Origin: Sphingobacteriales bacterium
GTDB taxonomy: Bacteria > Bacteroidota > Bacteroidia > Chitinophagales > Chitinophagaceae
Reading direction: 5' to 3'
Assembly: GCA_016192105.1 (NCBI GenBank)
Contig: JACPUV010000037.1
Coordinates: forward strand, 16,867-80,866
Length of the DNA stretch: 64,000 bases
The notes under the pieces: generated by a model
Seen by the model: the letters and a program-made list of their open reading frames with translations, nothing else
The model's database searches: none
What the model was told of the DNA's origin: nothing
Translations under genes and position numbers: made by a program
Part shown: positions 8,933-18,083 of the stretch, piece after piece
Layout: each line of letters begins with the position of its first letter
Position numbering within the stretch: the first letter of the stretch is position 1

Positions 8933-8969
8933 AAAAGCGGCCGTCCTTTATACCGGGGCGGCCGCTTTT
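8933..8969. terminator. Bidirectional intrinsic terminator between amylase and FadL-like genes
   Basis: AAAAGCGGCCG (8933-8943) pairs perfectly with CGGCCGCTTTT (8959-8969), an 11-bp stem with a 15-base loop. A-rich and T-rich ends serve both strands. The genes on either side converge on it. The rest of 8764-8994 shows nothing recognisable. Confidence 0.85.
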
Positions 8970-8994
8970 AGTAAGATATGCTCAGGGGAATTGG

Positions 8995-10284
8995 TCAGAA
9001 ACTGTAATTGACGCCAAACATCAGCATACTCGTATTCATTTTATAGGAAACTTCACTTCCGGGGATGGCGCCATAGGGATTTGACGGGTTGGCCATCATC
9101 GGGTTCAGCAGGGGGCCGCTCGTGGAACCGGCGCTGGTACCAAAATGGAAGACTCCGTTCAGGGTAAAATGACTGCCGATCTCATAACCAAAACCAAGCT
9201 GGAATGCATGTTTGATAATAGCGGTGGCAGGCAGGGAGAACATGGCCAGTTCGGAACTGATGGGGTTACTGCTGTAGGTATAACCCAGGCGGAACGGCAT
9301 TCTTTTTAAAGCCTTATACTGCACACCGGCGGAAACAACAGAGATATTTTCCCAGCCGAATCCGGCAACAGATCCGTTCATGTTCCATCCTTTGGCCTTA
9401 AACCCTTTTGTGTTTTTATAATCCACAAACCGGTAATCAAGCGCCAGGTCAAACAGTTTGTTGGAATAACCCATACCAACAGAAATAATAGCGGGATAAT
9501 TCATCCGGAATGTTTCATTAGGGGCCAGTGAGCCATCGGAATAAGTATTCCGGAAATCGAATTCCTGGAAATACTGCTGTGATTTATATGAAGCACCCAG
9601 TTTGAATCCATGGCCGGAATTAAAGAAGATACCGGCCTGTCCGCCTACACCAAAGGCCGTTGCTTTATCACTGCCGGGGTAACCCTTGGTCGGACTGGGG
9701 GCGGCGATGGGGTTTGGTAATAATTTTAATGCGGAATAGTTGAAGGTGGGAGCGAGGCCAACAGAAACCTGGTCGCTCAGCTTATAGGCATAGGTAATAC
9801 CCACCTGCATCAGCTGGTAGTCGGACTGCACCCTGCCAAACCCACCGGAGCTTTGCGGCATGGTTACCGGGTTGGAAGCGCTTTCAGGGAACGTAACCCC
9901 AAAACCACTGATACCAAATGCGGAGACCCCGAAGGTATGTTTGCTGTTCTTTTTGCCCCATACCATCGCCAGCGCCGGCATCACGGAAACGCCTCTTTCA
10001 TCTTTGGTTACGCCCGACATCGGTCCTCCGGGGGTGGGAACGGTGGAACGGACTTCGGGGGAGGAATAAAATAAACCGGCATTCACAGAAAAGACCCTGG
10101 TTTGAAAGACAGAAATACCTGCGGGGTTCCAGTGCAGGGCCCCATTGATATCCAGTGGCTGACCGGTGGCAGCCCCGCCCATCGATGTATTAACGGCACC
10201 AATGCCCTGCATGATATGGCCCGTCTGGGCAGACATAAAAAGTGAAACAAAACCCAGTGCAAAAGCAGAAAATATCTTTTTCAT
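8995..10284 (-). CDS. FadL/OmpP1-family outer-membrane transport protein
   Basis: 429 aa from the ATG at 10284, chosen for its signal peptide (MKKIFSAFALGFVSLFMSAQ). The mature start QTGHIMQGIGAVNTSMGGAAT with GALHWNPAGIS is diagnostic of the FadL family, whose N-terminal hatch has the NPA motif. Alternating beta-barrel segments run to a final aromatic residue (MFGVNYSF), the usual outer-membrane assembly signal. FadL proteins pass hydrophobic compounds such as long-chain fatty acids or aromatics. No fatty-acid gene is adjacent, so the ligand is open. Confidence 0.9.
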   Translation of the reverse strand: MKKIFSAFALGFVSLFMSAQTGHIMQGIGAVNTSMGGAATGQPLDINGALHWNPAGISVFQTRVFSVNAGLFYSSPEVRSTVPTPGGPMSGVTKDERGVSVMPALAMVWGKKNSKHTFGVSAFGISGFGVTFPESASNPVTMPQSSGGFGRVQSDYQLMQVGITYAYKLSDQVSVGLAPTFNYSALKLLPNPIAAPSPTKGYPGSDKATAFGVGGQAGIFFNSGHGFKLGASYKSQQYFQEFDFRNTYSDGSLAPNETFRMNYPAIISVGMGYSNKLFDLALDYRFVDYKNTKGFKAKGWNMNGSVAGFGWENISVVSAGVQYKALKRMPFRLGYTYSSNPISSELAMFSLPATAIIKHAFQLGFGYEIGSHFTLNGVFHFGTSAGSTSGPLLNPMMANPSNPYGAIPGSEVSYKMNTSMLMFGVNYSF

Positions 10285-10623
10285 AAACGTAAATTTTGAT
10301 AACGGCGCGAATATCGCCAAAAAGTGGTGCAAAGCTATTAGCAGTGCATCCGGGTTCATGTGATTATTATCACCCCCGTTTGTAAATCATAGAGGCGTAT
10401 GACGAATAACAGGTGTGGGACTGAAGCAGGTTAAGAAAAAAAAGAAGCGGCCTGTCCGGGAATGAATTTCCGGGCGGAAGCCGGTGCAGGTCAGTAAAAA
10501 ACATTCCCCTGATTAACAAGTATCAGGTCTGCAGTTAATTTTTATCATGGCCCGGTTTTGGCTGAAAATTCTATTTTCGTTCCTGTTATTTTTTAACCTA
10601 TTTAAAAGTCTAATTTTAGAAAC
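10285..10623. other. Intergenic region, 339 bases, divergent promoters
   Basis: It holds the -7 box for the FadL-like gene (10330-10337) and a TAatTTTA box at 10611-10618 just before the gene at 10624. Between them I see only an imperfect CCGGGAA/TTCCGGG inverted repeat near 10458-10476 and no credible gene. Confidence 0.6.
10330..10337 (-). promoter_or_regulatory. -7 element TAgcTTTG for the FadL-like gene
   Basis: CAAAGCTA on the + strand reads TAGCTTTG on the minus strand, 45 bases before the chosen ATG. It lies inside the longer in-frame reading that starts at 10359, which argues for the later start. Confidence 0.55.
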
Positions 10624-11058
10624 ATGAAACAAGAATACTGGATCAACGTAAAACATGTGGACAACCGCCTCGTTATTTTCCTGAACGGAGAAACCATTTG
10701 GGACAGTGGTATCGTGCATGATGACCCTGCCCTGAACACTTTTATTGATATTACCTCCCCGCTGAAAGACCATGCCGGGCACACCAGCGAACTGATCTTT
10801 GAAGGATTTAACGATGATTATACCGCCAACGGGGATGAAGGCGAACTGAATCCCTGGCACTTCAGCTACCGGGTTTTTAAAAAGACCATTAACGGGGCCG
10901 GGGAAGTGGTAGGCGAGACCGATATCCTGAATCCCTACAATGAAAAGCACCTGTCAAACCCCAATACCCGTGCGATCAGCAACAGTTACCAGATCGTACT
11001 AAAGAGCGGGGAATACAAAGTGGTGTCGAACTCGCTTTCCCAGCAGTTCTACAAATAA
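10624..11058 (+). CDS. Conserved-looking protein of unknown function
   Basis: 144 aa, which I do not recognise. It has no signal peptide or membrane segment. It is rich in Asp, Asn and aromatic residues with alternating strands (YWINVKHVDNRLVIFLNGETIW, then TSELIFEGFNDDYTANGDEGE and PWHFSYRVFKKTI), suggesting a small beta-sandwich. The ligand-like opening resembles carbohydrate-binding or lectin folds only in a general way. A TAatTTTA box lies five bases before the ATG, so it is probably transcribed alone. Confidence 0.7.
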   Translation: MKQEYWINVKHVDNRLVIFLNGETIWDSGIVHDDPALNTFIDITSPLKDHAGHTSELIFEGFNDDYTANGDEGELNPWHFSYRVFKKTINGAGEVVGETDILNPYNEKHLSNPNTRAISNSYQIVLKSGEYKVVSNSLSQQFYK

Positions 11059-11221
11059 GTGAACGTTAATTTTTAATATTGGCTAATACCTGTTTACAGG
11101 TAGCTCTGATTATCGCCAGGGGCAGCTTCAAGGTTGTCCCTGTTTTTATTCCGGGTATTGCTTGTAACGGCGGGGAACTCCGGCAAACCTGTTTTACCTA
11201 TCTTGCCGAAAAATCATACTA

Positions 11222-12145
11222 ATGCAGACGATCCTTGGCGCAAATGGAACGATCGGTTCAATACTGGCAAAGGAACTCACGGCCTATACCAGCCGGATCC
11301 GCCTCGTAAGCAGAAACCCGGTAAAAATAAATGAGGGGGATGAACTGTTCCCGGCTGATCTCAGTGATCCGGGGCAGGTGGATAAAGCGGTGGCCGGATC
11401 ATCGGTTGTTTACCTGCTGGTGGGTTTTGAATATAAACTGAAAGTGTGGCAGGAAAAATGGCCCCGGCTGATGCGGGCCGTGATCGATGCCTGTACCCGG
11501 CACCAGGCCCGGCTTGTTTTTTTCGACAATATGTACTTGTATGACAAAAATGCGATCGGGCATATGACGGAGGAATCTCCCGTAAATCCTCCCAGCCGGA
11601 AGGGAGCGGTTCGCCGGGAGATTGCAGGTATGCTGACGGATGCGGTAAAAGCCGGGACATTAAAGGCCCTGATTGCCCGTTCGGCTGATTTTTACGGCCC
11701 GCGGAATGAACGGAGTATTCTTACGGAGACGGTTTACAAAAATCTGCTGAAAGGGAAAAAAGCCAATTGGGTGATGAATGCAGATAAAGTGCATTCATTT
11801 ACCTATACACCGGATGCTGCAAAAGCCACCGCCATCCTGGGCAATACGGAAGATGCGTACGGAGAGGTCTGGCACCTGCCCACAGATCCGGCTAAAATTA
11901 CCGGCCGGCAACTGGTCGGCCTGTTTGCCGGGGAAATGAAAAAACCCGCCGGTGTCAGTGTCCTGCCTTTGTGGATGCTTAAGCTGATGGGAATCTTTGT
12001 ACCACTGATGCGGGAATTGCCGGAGATGATGTACCAGTATGACCGGGATTATTTTTTCGACTCATCCAGGTTCGAACAACGTTTTTCATTCCGGCCCACG
12101 GGTTATGAGGAAGGAGTGAGGGCCGTCGTTGAGGCCGGAAAATAA
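11222..12145 (+). CDS. NAD(P)-dependent epimerase/dehydratase-like (atypical SDR/NmrA) protein
   Basis: 307 aa. An N-terminal Rossmann fold with the glycine motif GANGTIG lies at residues 6-12, followed by SRNP and FPADLSD as in NmrA/extended SDR proteins. The segment FFDNMYLYDKN covers the usual active-site Tyr position (Y-x-x-x-N rather than the classic Y-x-x-x-K). ARSADFYGPRNE and the C-terminal substrate-binding half match the epimerase family. The substrate is unknown. A TAtcTTgC box at 11199-11206 may be its promoter, and a strong terminator follows the stop. Confidence 0.85.
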   Translation: MQTILGANGTIGSILAKELTAYTSRIRLVSRNPVKINEGDELFPADLSDPGQVDKAVAGSSVVYLLVGFEYKLKVWQEKWPRLMRAVIDACTRHQARLVFFDNMYLYDKNAIGHMTEESPVNPPSRKGAVRREIAGMLTDAVKAGTLKALIARSADFYGPRNERSILTETVYKNLLKGKKANWVMNADKVHSFTYTPDAAKATAILGNTEDAYGEVWHLPTDPAKITGRQLVGLFAGEMKKPAGVSVLPLWMLKLMGIFVPLMRELPEMMYQYDRDYFFDSSRFEQRFSFRPTGYEEGVRAVVEAGK

Positions 12146-12150
12146 AACAA

Positions 12151-12192
12151 CAGTGATCGCCCGGCACCAGGCCGGGCGATCACTGTTTCTTC
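12151..12192. terminator. Strong bidirectional intrinsic terminator
   Basis: A perfect 15-bp stem (12151-12165 with 12171-12185), loop ACCAG, followed by TTTCTTC. On the minus strand it is followed by TTGTTTTATTTT. It separates the convergent SDR and CBM48 genes. Confidence 0.9.
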
Positions 12193-12216
12193 AATCGCTG
12201 AGTACGGATGAAACGA

Positions 12217-12507
12217 TCAGATGATGACCACACTGTTCGTGCCGCCGTAAATATTGGGTTCCTGGCTGTCTGCCTCCGGATCATTAATCCATTGGGTTTC
12301 GTTTACCAGGTATTTGAATTCATGTTTTGAGTCCTTGGGCAGGTTTACATCCGCACTGAAGCTGCCGTCCTTTTTCCTGCTCATTATAATAGCATCTTCC
12401 CAGTTGCTGTTCAGCCCCAGGATCTCAATCGTTTCCGCATTTTCTGTCTGGAAGGAAAATTTTACTTTGCAATAGTCCTTGGTCTTGTAATAAGTTTTTG
12501 TTACCAT
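12217..12507 (-). CDS. Stand-alone CBM48 / isoamylase early-set (AMPK-like glycogen-binding) protein
   Basis: 96 aa, essentially one domain. The order is KVKFSFQTENAETIEILGLNSNWE, then MSRKKDGSFSADVNLPKDSKHEFKYLV and WINDPEAD, the classic glycogen-binding module with its N-x-W-x-x-A and F-K-Y-x-V-D-x-x-W pattern. There is no signal peptide, so it is cytoplasmic. By analogy it binds glycogen or a glycogen enzyme as a small adaptor, which is inference. It has its own TAgaTTTA-type box upstream. Confidence 0.85.
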   Translation of the reverse strand: MVTKTYYKTKDYCKVKFSFQTENAETIEILGLNSNWEDAIIMSRKKDGSFSADVNLPKDSKHEFKYLVNETQWINDPEADSQEPNIYGGTNSVVII

Positions 12508-12750
12508 TTGCCGGTTTTTGGGTTAATAAATCTATGTATAAGTCATTGGCAAACAGCAATCAGAGAAGGTTCAATGGGGTACATCGTCGCCTTTAATACC
12601 CAAATCCGGAAAAGGTAACCCGGGATAGTTCCTTTTATCCTTCACAGGTTATCCACGGGAAGGAGCGGACGGGTTGTCCCGATGCAATTTTCAGGAGTTT
12701 CTGTCGTTGTTAGTAGGATCCAATCTCTGTAAAAACCAATATCCGTCTGT

Positions 12751-13002
12751 ATGAAACACCTATACTTCAATGATCAGGCATTTATTGCCGAGTCATTTAA
12801 CATGGATGAAGATTTTACATTCCAGTCATCCCGCCTGGCTTTCTTCAAGATTAATTCATATAAGCTATCCTTAATCAATGCATCTTTCTGCACAACCCGG
12901 GAGGAACTGAAGAACAGCATTTGCGGGAGCCTGCTGAATTATACTTCTCCGGATCTGATCCTGGCCGCCACTGGTTTTTTTGACCAGGAAATCGATAATT
13001 AA
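12751..13002 (+). CDS. Small hypothetical protein
   Basis: 83 aa, not recognised. Composition is protein-like (MKHLYFNDQAF, FFKINSYKLSLINASFC, NYTSPDLILAATGFF) with no signal peptide, membrane segment or motif. No clear -7 box is seen in the 240 bases upstream, so it may not be real. The upstream 12508-12750 region otherwise holds only the CBM48 promoter area and a DnaA-box-like TTATCCACG. Confidence 0.4.
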   Translation: MKHLYFNDQAFIAESFNMDEDFTFQSSRLAFFKINSYKLSLINASFCTTREELKNSICGSLLNYTSPDLILAATGFFDQEIDN

Positions 13003-13101
13003 ACCGATTGTGCCGGGAGTTGTTTAGCCCGCCTGAATGCATACAGGCAGCGAAGTACTGCATCCGTGCAGGAATTTTTATTTCACCATACAACAGGGAA
13101 T

Positions 13102-14547
13102 TTATTCGGGCTTGGGGACCGAGAAAGAGAAGGTACTGCCTTCGCCGGGTTCACTTTCAATATAAAGCTGTCCGCCGTTTCGGACCAGGAATTCCTTGCA
13201 AAGCATCAGGCCGAGACCGGTACCGGATTCACTGGCCGTCCCTTTGGTGGTAAAGTAATCGTTATTACGGATCCGCATCAGCGCATCGTGGCTCATTCCC
13301 ATCCCGCTGTCCTGCACATAGATTTCCAGGAAACTGGGATGCTCATGCACTCCAATGCAGATCTTGCCTTTTTCCGGGGTAAACTTAATCGCGTTTGACA
13401 ACAGGTTACGCAGCACTAAGCTCATCATGTCTTTGTCGCAATACCCGTAAACCCGGGGCGGTGCATCATTCAGCAGGATGACACCCTTGTTCCGGGCCGG
13501 CAGCAGCAGGCCCTGGTACACTTCATTGATGGAGTTTTCAATATCCACCACTTCCGGGTTCACTGTATGTGCCTGCATCTGGGCCTTGGCCCATTGCAAC
13601 AGGTTTTCCATCAGCCCCACGGCATAGTTCATATCGTTCAGCACATCCGGAATATTTTTCCGGAGTTCTTCGGCAGACAAGTGATGCTCATGCGCTTCTT
13701 TAAAAAGATTCCGCATGGCATACATCGGGGCTTTCAGGTCATGCGAAATAATGCTGAAGAGCTTGGTTTTAACAGAATTTAATTCCGCCAGCTGGGTCGC
13801 CTGCTGCTTCAGCAGTTCGGCGCTTTCTTCCAGTTTCCGGCTCTGCTTCTGGATCTGTGTATTCTTTTCCTCCAGGATGCTGTTCTTGCTCAGAATCCGT
13901 CCCTGGTAGATACTGTTTTCCTTTTTGATCAGGAATAAACCATAAAAAATAAATAAGAGCGACAGGCCCTGGTTCAGGAGATAGAGCCCGTTGCTGACTT
14001 CCCGCAATTCATAAGGCTGATGCCGGATCACCACAGCCAGTAAAAAATAGCTGACCATGGAAAAACTGAGCGAAAAAATAATTGAGCCGATTGAGTTCAG
14101 GAAAAAAACGGCTAATATCCCGAATAAGATGAACGAAAGGCTGATCCCGGGATTGAACCCGTAGAGATAAACCACACAGGTAAAGAACGGGTAGAGTATA
14201 AAATAGGCCAGCAGAGCCATTTCCGGCCTTTTCTCGTGGTTCAGGAACAATACCAGCAAACTGACCAGGGAGGGGAGGCCGGCGATTACCCAGGCAGATG
14301 CCGGGAGCGAGGTTTGCATCAGCAACCCGGTCATTGGAAACAGGATACCGATGATCAGCTGAAAAAAATTAATCTTGTTAAAGATCCGCAGCTTCCGCTG
14401 GTCATATTCCTCCATCGAAGAACTGATCCCCAATGATTGAATCAATCCGAATACAGTCAGGAATGGCTTCGGGGGTAGGACAAACCGGCGTTGAAACCGG
14501 GCTGTTTCTTCTTTCTGCTGGAGGAGTGGCTGTGCCGTAATATCCAT
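13102..14547 (-). CDS. Membrane-bound sensor histidine kinase (orphan)
   Basis: 481 aa. About six membrane helices (roughly 60-75, 86-102, 110-130, 135-150, 152-175, 186-206) form a 7TM-like input region. A coiled coil (about 208-262) leads to the HisKA domain with FSIISHDLKAPM (phospho-acceptor His269). The HATPase domain has the N-box LRNLLSNAIKF, G1 DSGMGM and G2 GTGLGLMLCKE, so all catalytic motifs are intact. It should autophosphorylate in response to a membrane signal. No response regulator is encoded nearby, so its partner is elsewhere. Confidence 0.92.
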   Translation of the reverse strand: MDITAQPLLQQKEETARFQRRFVLPPKPFLTVFGLIQSLGISSSMEEYDQRKLRIFNKINFFQLIIGILFPMTGLLMQTSLPASAWVIAGLPSLVSLLVLFLNHEKRPEMALLAYFILYPFFTCVVYLYGFNPGISLSFILFGILAVFFLNSIGSIIFSLSFSMVSYFLLAVVIRHQPYELREVSNGLYLLNQGLSLLFIFYGLFLIKKENSIYQGRILSKNSILEEKNTQIQKQSRKLEESAELLKQQATQLAELNSVKTKLFSIISHDLKAPMYAMRNLFKEAHEHHLSAEELRKNIPDVLNDMNYAVGLMENLLQWAKAQMQAHTVNPEVVDIENSINEVYQGLLLPARNKGVILLNDAPPRVYGYCDKDMMSLVLRNLLSNAIKFTPEKGKICIGVHEHPSFLEIYVQDSGMGMSHDALMRIRNNDYFTTKGTASESGTGLGLMLCKEFLVRNGGQLYIESEPGEGSTFSFSVPKPE

Positions 14548-14984
14548 TGGTTTCTTTCTTTAGGATTGGATAACTAAAATAACTGTTAAAACGGAGATTT
14601 ACCTATTAAAGAACGAATAACTTACCTGTAAATAGTAGATCTACGTAGGTCGCGCTGCGGAAAACTGCATAACCAAAACCGGGTAAAACTAACCAGTTAG
14701 CCCGGCTCAGCTGATTTGAGCCGTGTAAGAACCGGCGGAAGAAGAACGGCAGAGAATACAGGAAAGCATCCCGGCTACACTGTATCACTTTTGCGAACGG
14801 GTATCTTTTTTTTAAAAAAAAGTAAGCCCGGTTCCCGCAGGAATGAATGCCAGGGGTGGAAAATTTCGGGGACTGAACTGCTTTCCCGGTACAACGCTGC
14901 CGTATATGGGCGCAAGCAGCCGGCAAGCAGGAAGCTGGTTGAAAACAAGACAGTTTTACTAACTTCGGCCCTGACTTCAACCAA
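14548..14984. other. Intergenic region, 437 bases, divergent promoters
   Basis: It lies between the divergent histidine kinase and cyclase genes. It contains an 18-bp palindrome of eight T then eight A flanked by C and G (14805-14822), and the cyclase promoter at 14939-14967. Short readings in it overlap each other and lack any family resemblance, so I see no gene. Confidence 0.6.
14939..14967 (+). promoter_or_regulatory. Promoter of the cyclase gene: TTG-N18-TAacTTCG
   Basis: TTG at 14939-14941 and TAACTTCG at 14960-14967 are spaced 18 bases, within the phylum's usual range. The ATG is 17 bases downstream of the -7 box. The -7 has one mismatch to TAnnTTTG. Confidence 0.5.
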
Positions 14985-16910
14985 ATGGCAGAGCATTCAC
15001 ATCAACTGGCGGCGATCCTGTTTGCCGATATCGTGGGCTATACGGCGATGATGCAGGAAAACGAGGAAACCGCTGTGGAAAAAGTGAACCGTTTCCGGGA
15101 AGTGGTGGAACTGATCGCCGAGGAACTCAACGGCAAGATCATCCAGTATTACGGGGACGGGTCTTTATTGCTTTTTCATAGCTCCACGGATGCAGCCGAA
15201 TTTGCCAAACTGCTCCAGGAAGACCTGCAAAATGAACCCCGGATCCCGGTCCGGATCGGGATTCATATGGGGGATGTACTGGTGCACAGCGGGAATATTT
15301 TTGGCGATGTGGTTAATATCGCGGCCCGCATCCAGTCACTGGCCCCGGTGGGTGGTATCTATATCTCCGAAATGGTGTACCGGAATATTGCCAATAAAAA
15401 AGAACTGGAATCGGTATTTGTCCGCGAGGAGAAACTGAAAAATGTAAAAGAAAGCATCCGGATCTACCAGCTGATCACCGAAGGAGATCATCCCTTTGTG
15501 CAACCGGGTAGTGTAACCGAAAATGCGGCACCGGCTACCGGACCCAGTCATATCGCCGTACTGCCTTTTTCGAACCTGAGCAGCGACCCCCAGCAGGATT
15601 ATTTCAGTGACGGGCTCACCGAAGATATCATTACACAGTTGTCAAAGATCAGGGCGTATAAAGTGATCTCCCGTACTTCAGTGATGCAGTACAAAAACTC
15701 ACCCAAAACAGTAAAGGAGATCGGGAAGGAACTGGGGGTATCCCTGATACTGGAAGGAAGTGTACAGCGGCACGGGGACCAGGTGCGCATCACAGCTCAG
15801 CTGATCAATGCCGTCAGCGACGAACATGTATGGGCCGATTCGTATGACCGCCCCATGCTGGATATTTTTTCCATTCAGCGGGAAGTGGCCCTCGCCATTG
15901 CCGCGGTGCTGAATACTTCGCTTTCCAATAAAGAAACCCGTGAACTGGACTATATTCCCACGACCGATCTGCAGGCCTATGATTATTACCTGCGGGGAAA
16001 ACTGCTGCTCGAAAACCGCAATAAAGCCGACCTGCTCCTGGCCCGCGAACATTTCATGCAGGCCGTATCGAGGGATAAGACATTCGCCATTGCCTATTCC
16101 GGGCTGGCCGATACTTACCTGTTGTCCTCCTTCCGCGGCTACGAAGACCCGGTCATGATGCTCTGGCAGGCCAAGAAATATATTGATACCGCTGCAGGAC
16201 TGGATTCCTTTTCCGGCGAAACACAGGCCTCACTGGGGTATTGGTATTTCCAGAGTTTTGACTGGCATGCGGCGGAGATCACTTACCGCCGTTCCATCAG
16301 CCTGAACCAGAACCAGTCCAATGTGTACCTCTGGCTGGCCGTGTTATTACAAGCCAAAGGAGAACAGGAAGAGGCCCTGAAGATTTATGAAATGGGGGCC
16401 GAGATCAACCCGATGTGGGATTACCTGCAGAAGAACAAGGCCATGCTGCTGGTCAACATGAATAGAAAGGAAGAAGCCCTTCATTGTATGCAGGGACTGA
16501 TTGATAAATCCTACGACAGTGTAATCAAACGAAAAAGGTATGAGGAACTGTCCCGGCTGCACTGGGCCTTTAACGAAAAAAAGGAAGCCATCTCGGCCGC
16601 CAAAAAGTCAGGAAACCTGGGACTGCTGAAATTCTATACCGATGGGGATTTCTCCCTGCTGCAGAAAACCGTGGATGAACATTATTCCTCCCTGCGCCAG
16701 CGGAGTGAATATATTTCCCAGTTCTGGATGGGGCAGGACTATGCCCATGCAGGTGCCCGGGAAAAAGCCCTTGAATGTTTTAACAATGCGCTGGCCTTAA
16801 AAGAGGCAGCGCTGAGCCTATTACTGATCCGGGATTTTGAATTCCTGAATATTAAATACCTCAGCATGGCCCTGCTGACCCGAAAAGTAAAACAGCTGAT
16901 CAATTTCTGA
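14985..16910 (+). CDS. Class III nucleotide cyclase fused to TolB-like/FlgO-type domain and TPR repeats
   Basis: 641 aa. Residues about 6-165 form a class III cyclase domain: metal-binding Asp15 (FADIVGYT) and Asp58 (YYGDG), and transition-state Asn111 and Arg115 (VVNIAAR). The two base-selecting positions are Gln54 and Asn104 instead of the Lys and Asp of canonical adenylate cyclases. Residues about 185-325 (IAVLPFSNLSSDPQQDYFSDGL, LILEGSVQ, ITAQLI) match the TolB-like N-terminal module common in such proteins. TPR-like helices fill the rest. No membrane segment is seen, so it is probably a cytoplasmic cAMP/cGMP producer with a protein-interaction tail. Catalysis needs a homodimer. Confidence 0.9.
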   Translation: MAEHSHQLAAILFADIVGYTAMMQENEETAVEKVNRFREVVELIAEELNGKIIQYYGDGSLLLFHSSTDAAEFAKLLQEDLQNEPRIPVRIGIHMGDVLVHSGNIFGDVVNIAARIQSLAPVGGIYISEMVYRNIANKKELESVFVREEKLKNVKESIRIYQLITEGDHPFVQPGSVTENAAPATGPSHIAVLPFSNLSSDPQQDYFSDGLTEDIITQLSKIRAYKVISRTSVMQYKNSPKTVKEIGKELGVSLILEGSVQRHGDQVRITAQLINAVSDEHVWADSYDRPMLDIFSIQREVALAIAAVLNTSLSNKETRELDYIPTTDLQAYDYYLRGKLLLENRNKADLLLAREHFMQAVSRDKTFAIAYSGLADTYLLSSFRGYEDPVMMLWQAKKYIDTAAGLDSFSGETQASLGYWYFQSFDWHAAEITYRRSISLNQNQSNVYLWLAVLLQAKGEQEEALKIYEMGAEINPMWDYLQKNKAMLLVNMNRKEEALHCMQGLIDKSYDSVIKRKRYEELSRLHWAFNEKKEAISAAKKSGNLGLLKFYTDGDFSLLQKTVDEHYSSLRQRSEYISQFWMGQDYAHAGAREKALECFNNALALKEAALSLLLIRDFEFLNIKYLSMALLTRKVKQLINF

Positions 16911-16924
16911 CCCGGTAATTCCCA

Positions 16925-18013
16925 TTAAAAACGGTACTGTAACCGCAGGTCGATCAGGTCGGCCACTTCCTTGTGTACTTTCATGCACACACCGGCAAAC
17001 CAATGAGGTCCCAACTGGTACCGGATACCCCAGCGGTGATATAAAGTGGAATAGAAGGCAGGATGCCTGCTTATATAAATACCCAGCTGCTGGCTGACGA
17101 TCACCTTCCCCAGCAGGAATTCATTGCCCAGGTTCAAACCCGCCTTTAAAGCCGGCCGGCTGTTGTTCCGGGGCGCAATACTGTCATCCCTGTACCGGTC
17201 ATACGTCATTTCTGCCCCACCGGTAAGGGCATTGATTTTGCTGACCGTCATGGAAACCTGCCCAAAAAGACCCAGCATATAATTTCGTTTGGTTAACCAC
17301 AAATGGTGATAGCCCTGCCCGGGTGTGACCATGAAACCCACATCGGCAGTTGGCTTACTGTGGATTCTCTGTGCAGGAGGGTTTTTGTATTTCGGCAGGT
17401 GGTTACTATACGGGTAATAAAGCAGGGATCCGGAAAACATAAGCCAGTTCAGCCCGGAATTAGGTTGCTTAAAATCAGCGTTGGAAATATGATGAATATT
17501 CCCGTTGACAGTAGTAGTGAAATGCCTGGACAAACGGATTCCCGCACCCGCACCGATATGCAGGTACGTGTTCAGGTGCGTACTGTACGACTGGTTGCTT
17601 TTATTGCTGACCACATTGTACGGGCTGGTAAAATAACTGATCCCGGATTCGCAACGGAACTGAAACTGGAACCGGTTGCCGATCCGGTAAACAGGTTCAA
17701 TAAAAAAGGAACCGATCAGGCTTTTACCAACGACAGGGCTGTGAAAATCCGTAAAGGCAAGACTGAAACCGGTTCGCAGATAGGTTTTACAGATGCTGTA
17801 GGAATTATAATCAAGCCGCTGAGTTGCATATTCCAGGCCAATTGTTTCCGGGCGGGCCGTTCCGGCACCGGCCACAACAGACTTATGGATGAACACAGCA
17901 CCTTTCTGAAAGGTTATGGCATACACTTTTTCACGGGTCATACTGTCTGTATGATCCTGGGCTGCCAGGCTCAGCGGACAGAGAACCCAAAGCAGGGTTT
18001 TCCAATATTGCAT
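16925..18013 (-). CDS. Acyloxyacyl hydrolase / PagL-like lipid A deacylase, outer membrane
   Basis: 362 aa. A signal peptide (to about residue 19, PLSLAAQ) precedes a beta-barrel ending in LRLQYRF. The motif HISNADFKQPNSGLN (His175, Ser177) corresponds to the His and Ser of the PagL catalytic site. The third member, Glu140 in Pseudomonas PagL, aligns with Asn189 here. By family it would trim acyl chains from lipid A in the outer membrane. Activity is uncertain given that change. It converges on the cyclase gene with a 14-base gap and has a TAtaTTTC box five bases before its ATG. Confidence 0.8.
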   Translation of the reverse strand: MQYWKTLLWVLCPLSLAAQDHTDSMTREKVYAITFQKGAVFIHKSVVAGAGTARPETIGLEYATQRLDYNSYSICKTYLRTGFSLAFTDFHSPVVGKSLIGSFFIEPVYRIGNRFQFQFRCESGISYFTSPYNVVSNKSNQSYSTHLNTYLHIGAGAGIRLSRHFTTTVNGNIHHISNADFKQPNSGLNWLMFSGSLLYYPYSNHLPKYKNPPAQRIHSKPTADVGFMVTPGQGYHHLWLTKRNYMLGLFGQVSMTVSKINALTGGAEMTYDRYRDDSIAPRNNSRPALKAGLNLGNEFLLGKVIVSQQLGIYISRHPAFYSTLYHRWGIRYQLGPHWFAGVCMKVHKEVADLIDLRLQYRF

Positions 18014-18083
18014 CGGGAAATATAGGGGAAATTATTAATAAAATCTGAACAGGTCAATGGAACAGTGAATAAATTGAATCCGG

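Noticed and set aside
12650..12665. DnaA-box-like TTATCCACG near 12650
   Set aside because: The last base mismatches the consensus and it is a single site without a partner. Not comparable with the pair upstream of smc.
14805..14822. T8A8 palindrome between the kinase and cyclase genes
   Set aside because: Simple A/T tract, expected occasionally in AT-rich spacers. Mentioned in the intergenic entry, no function claimed.
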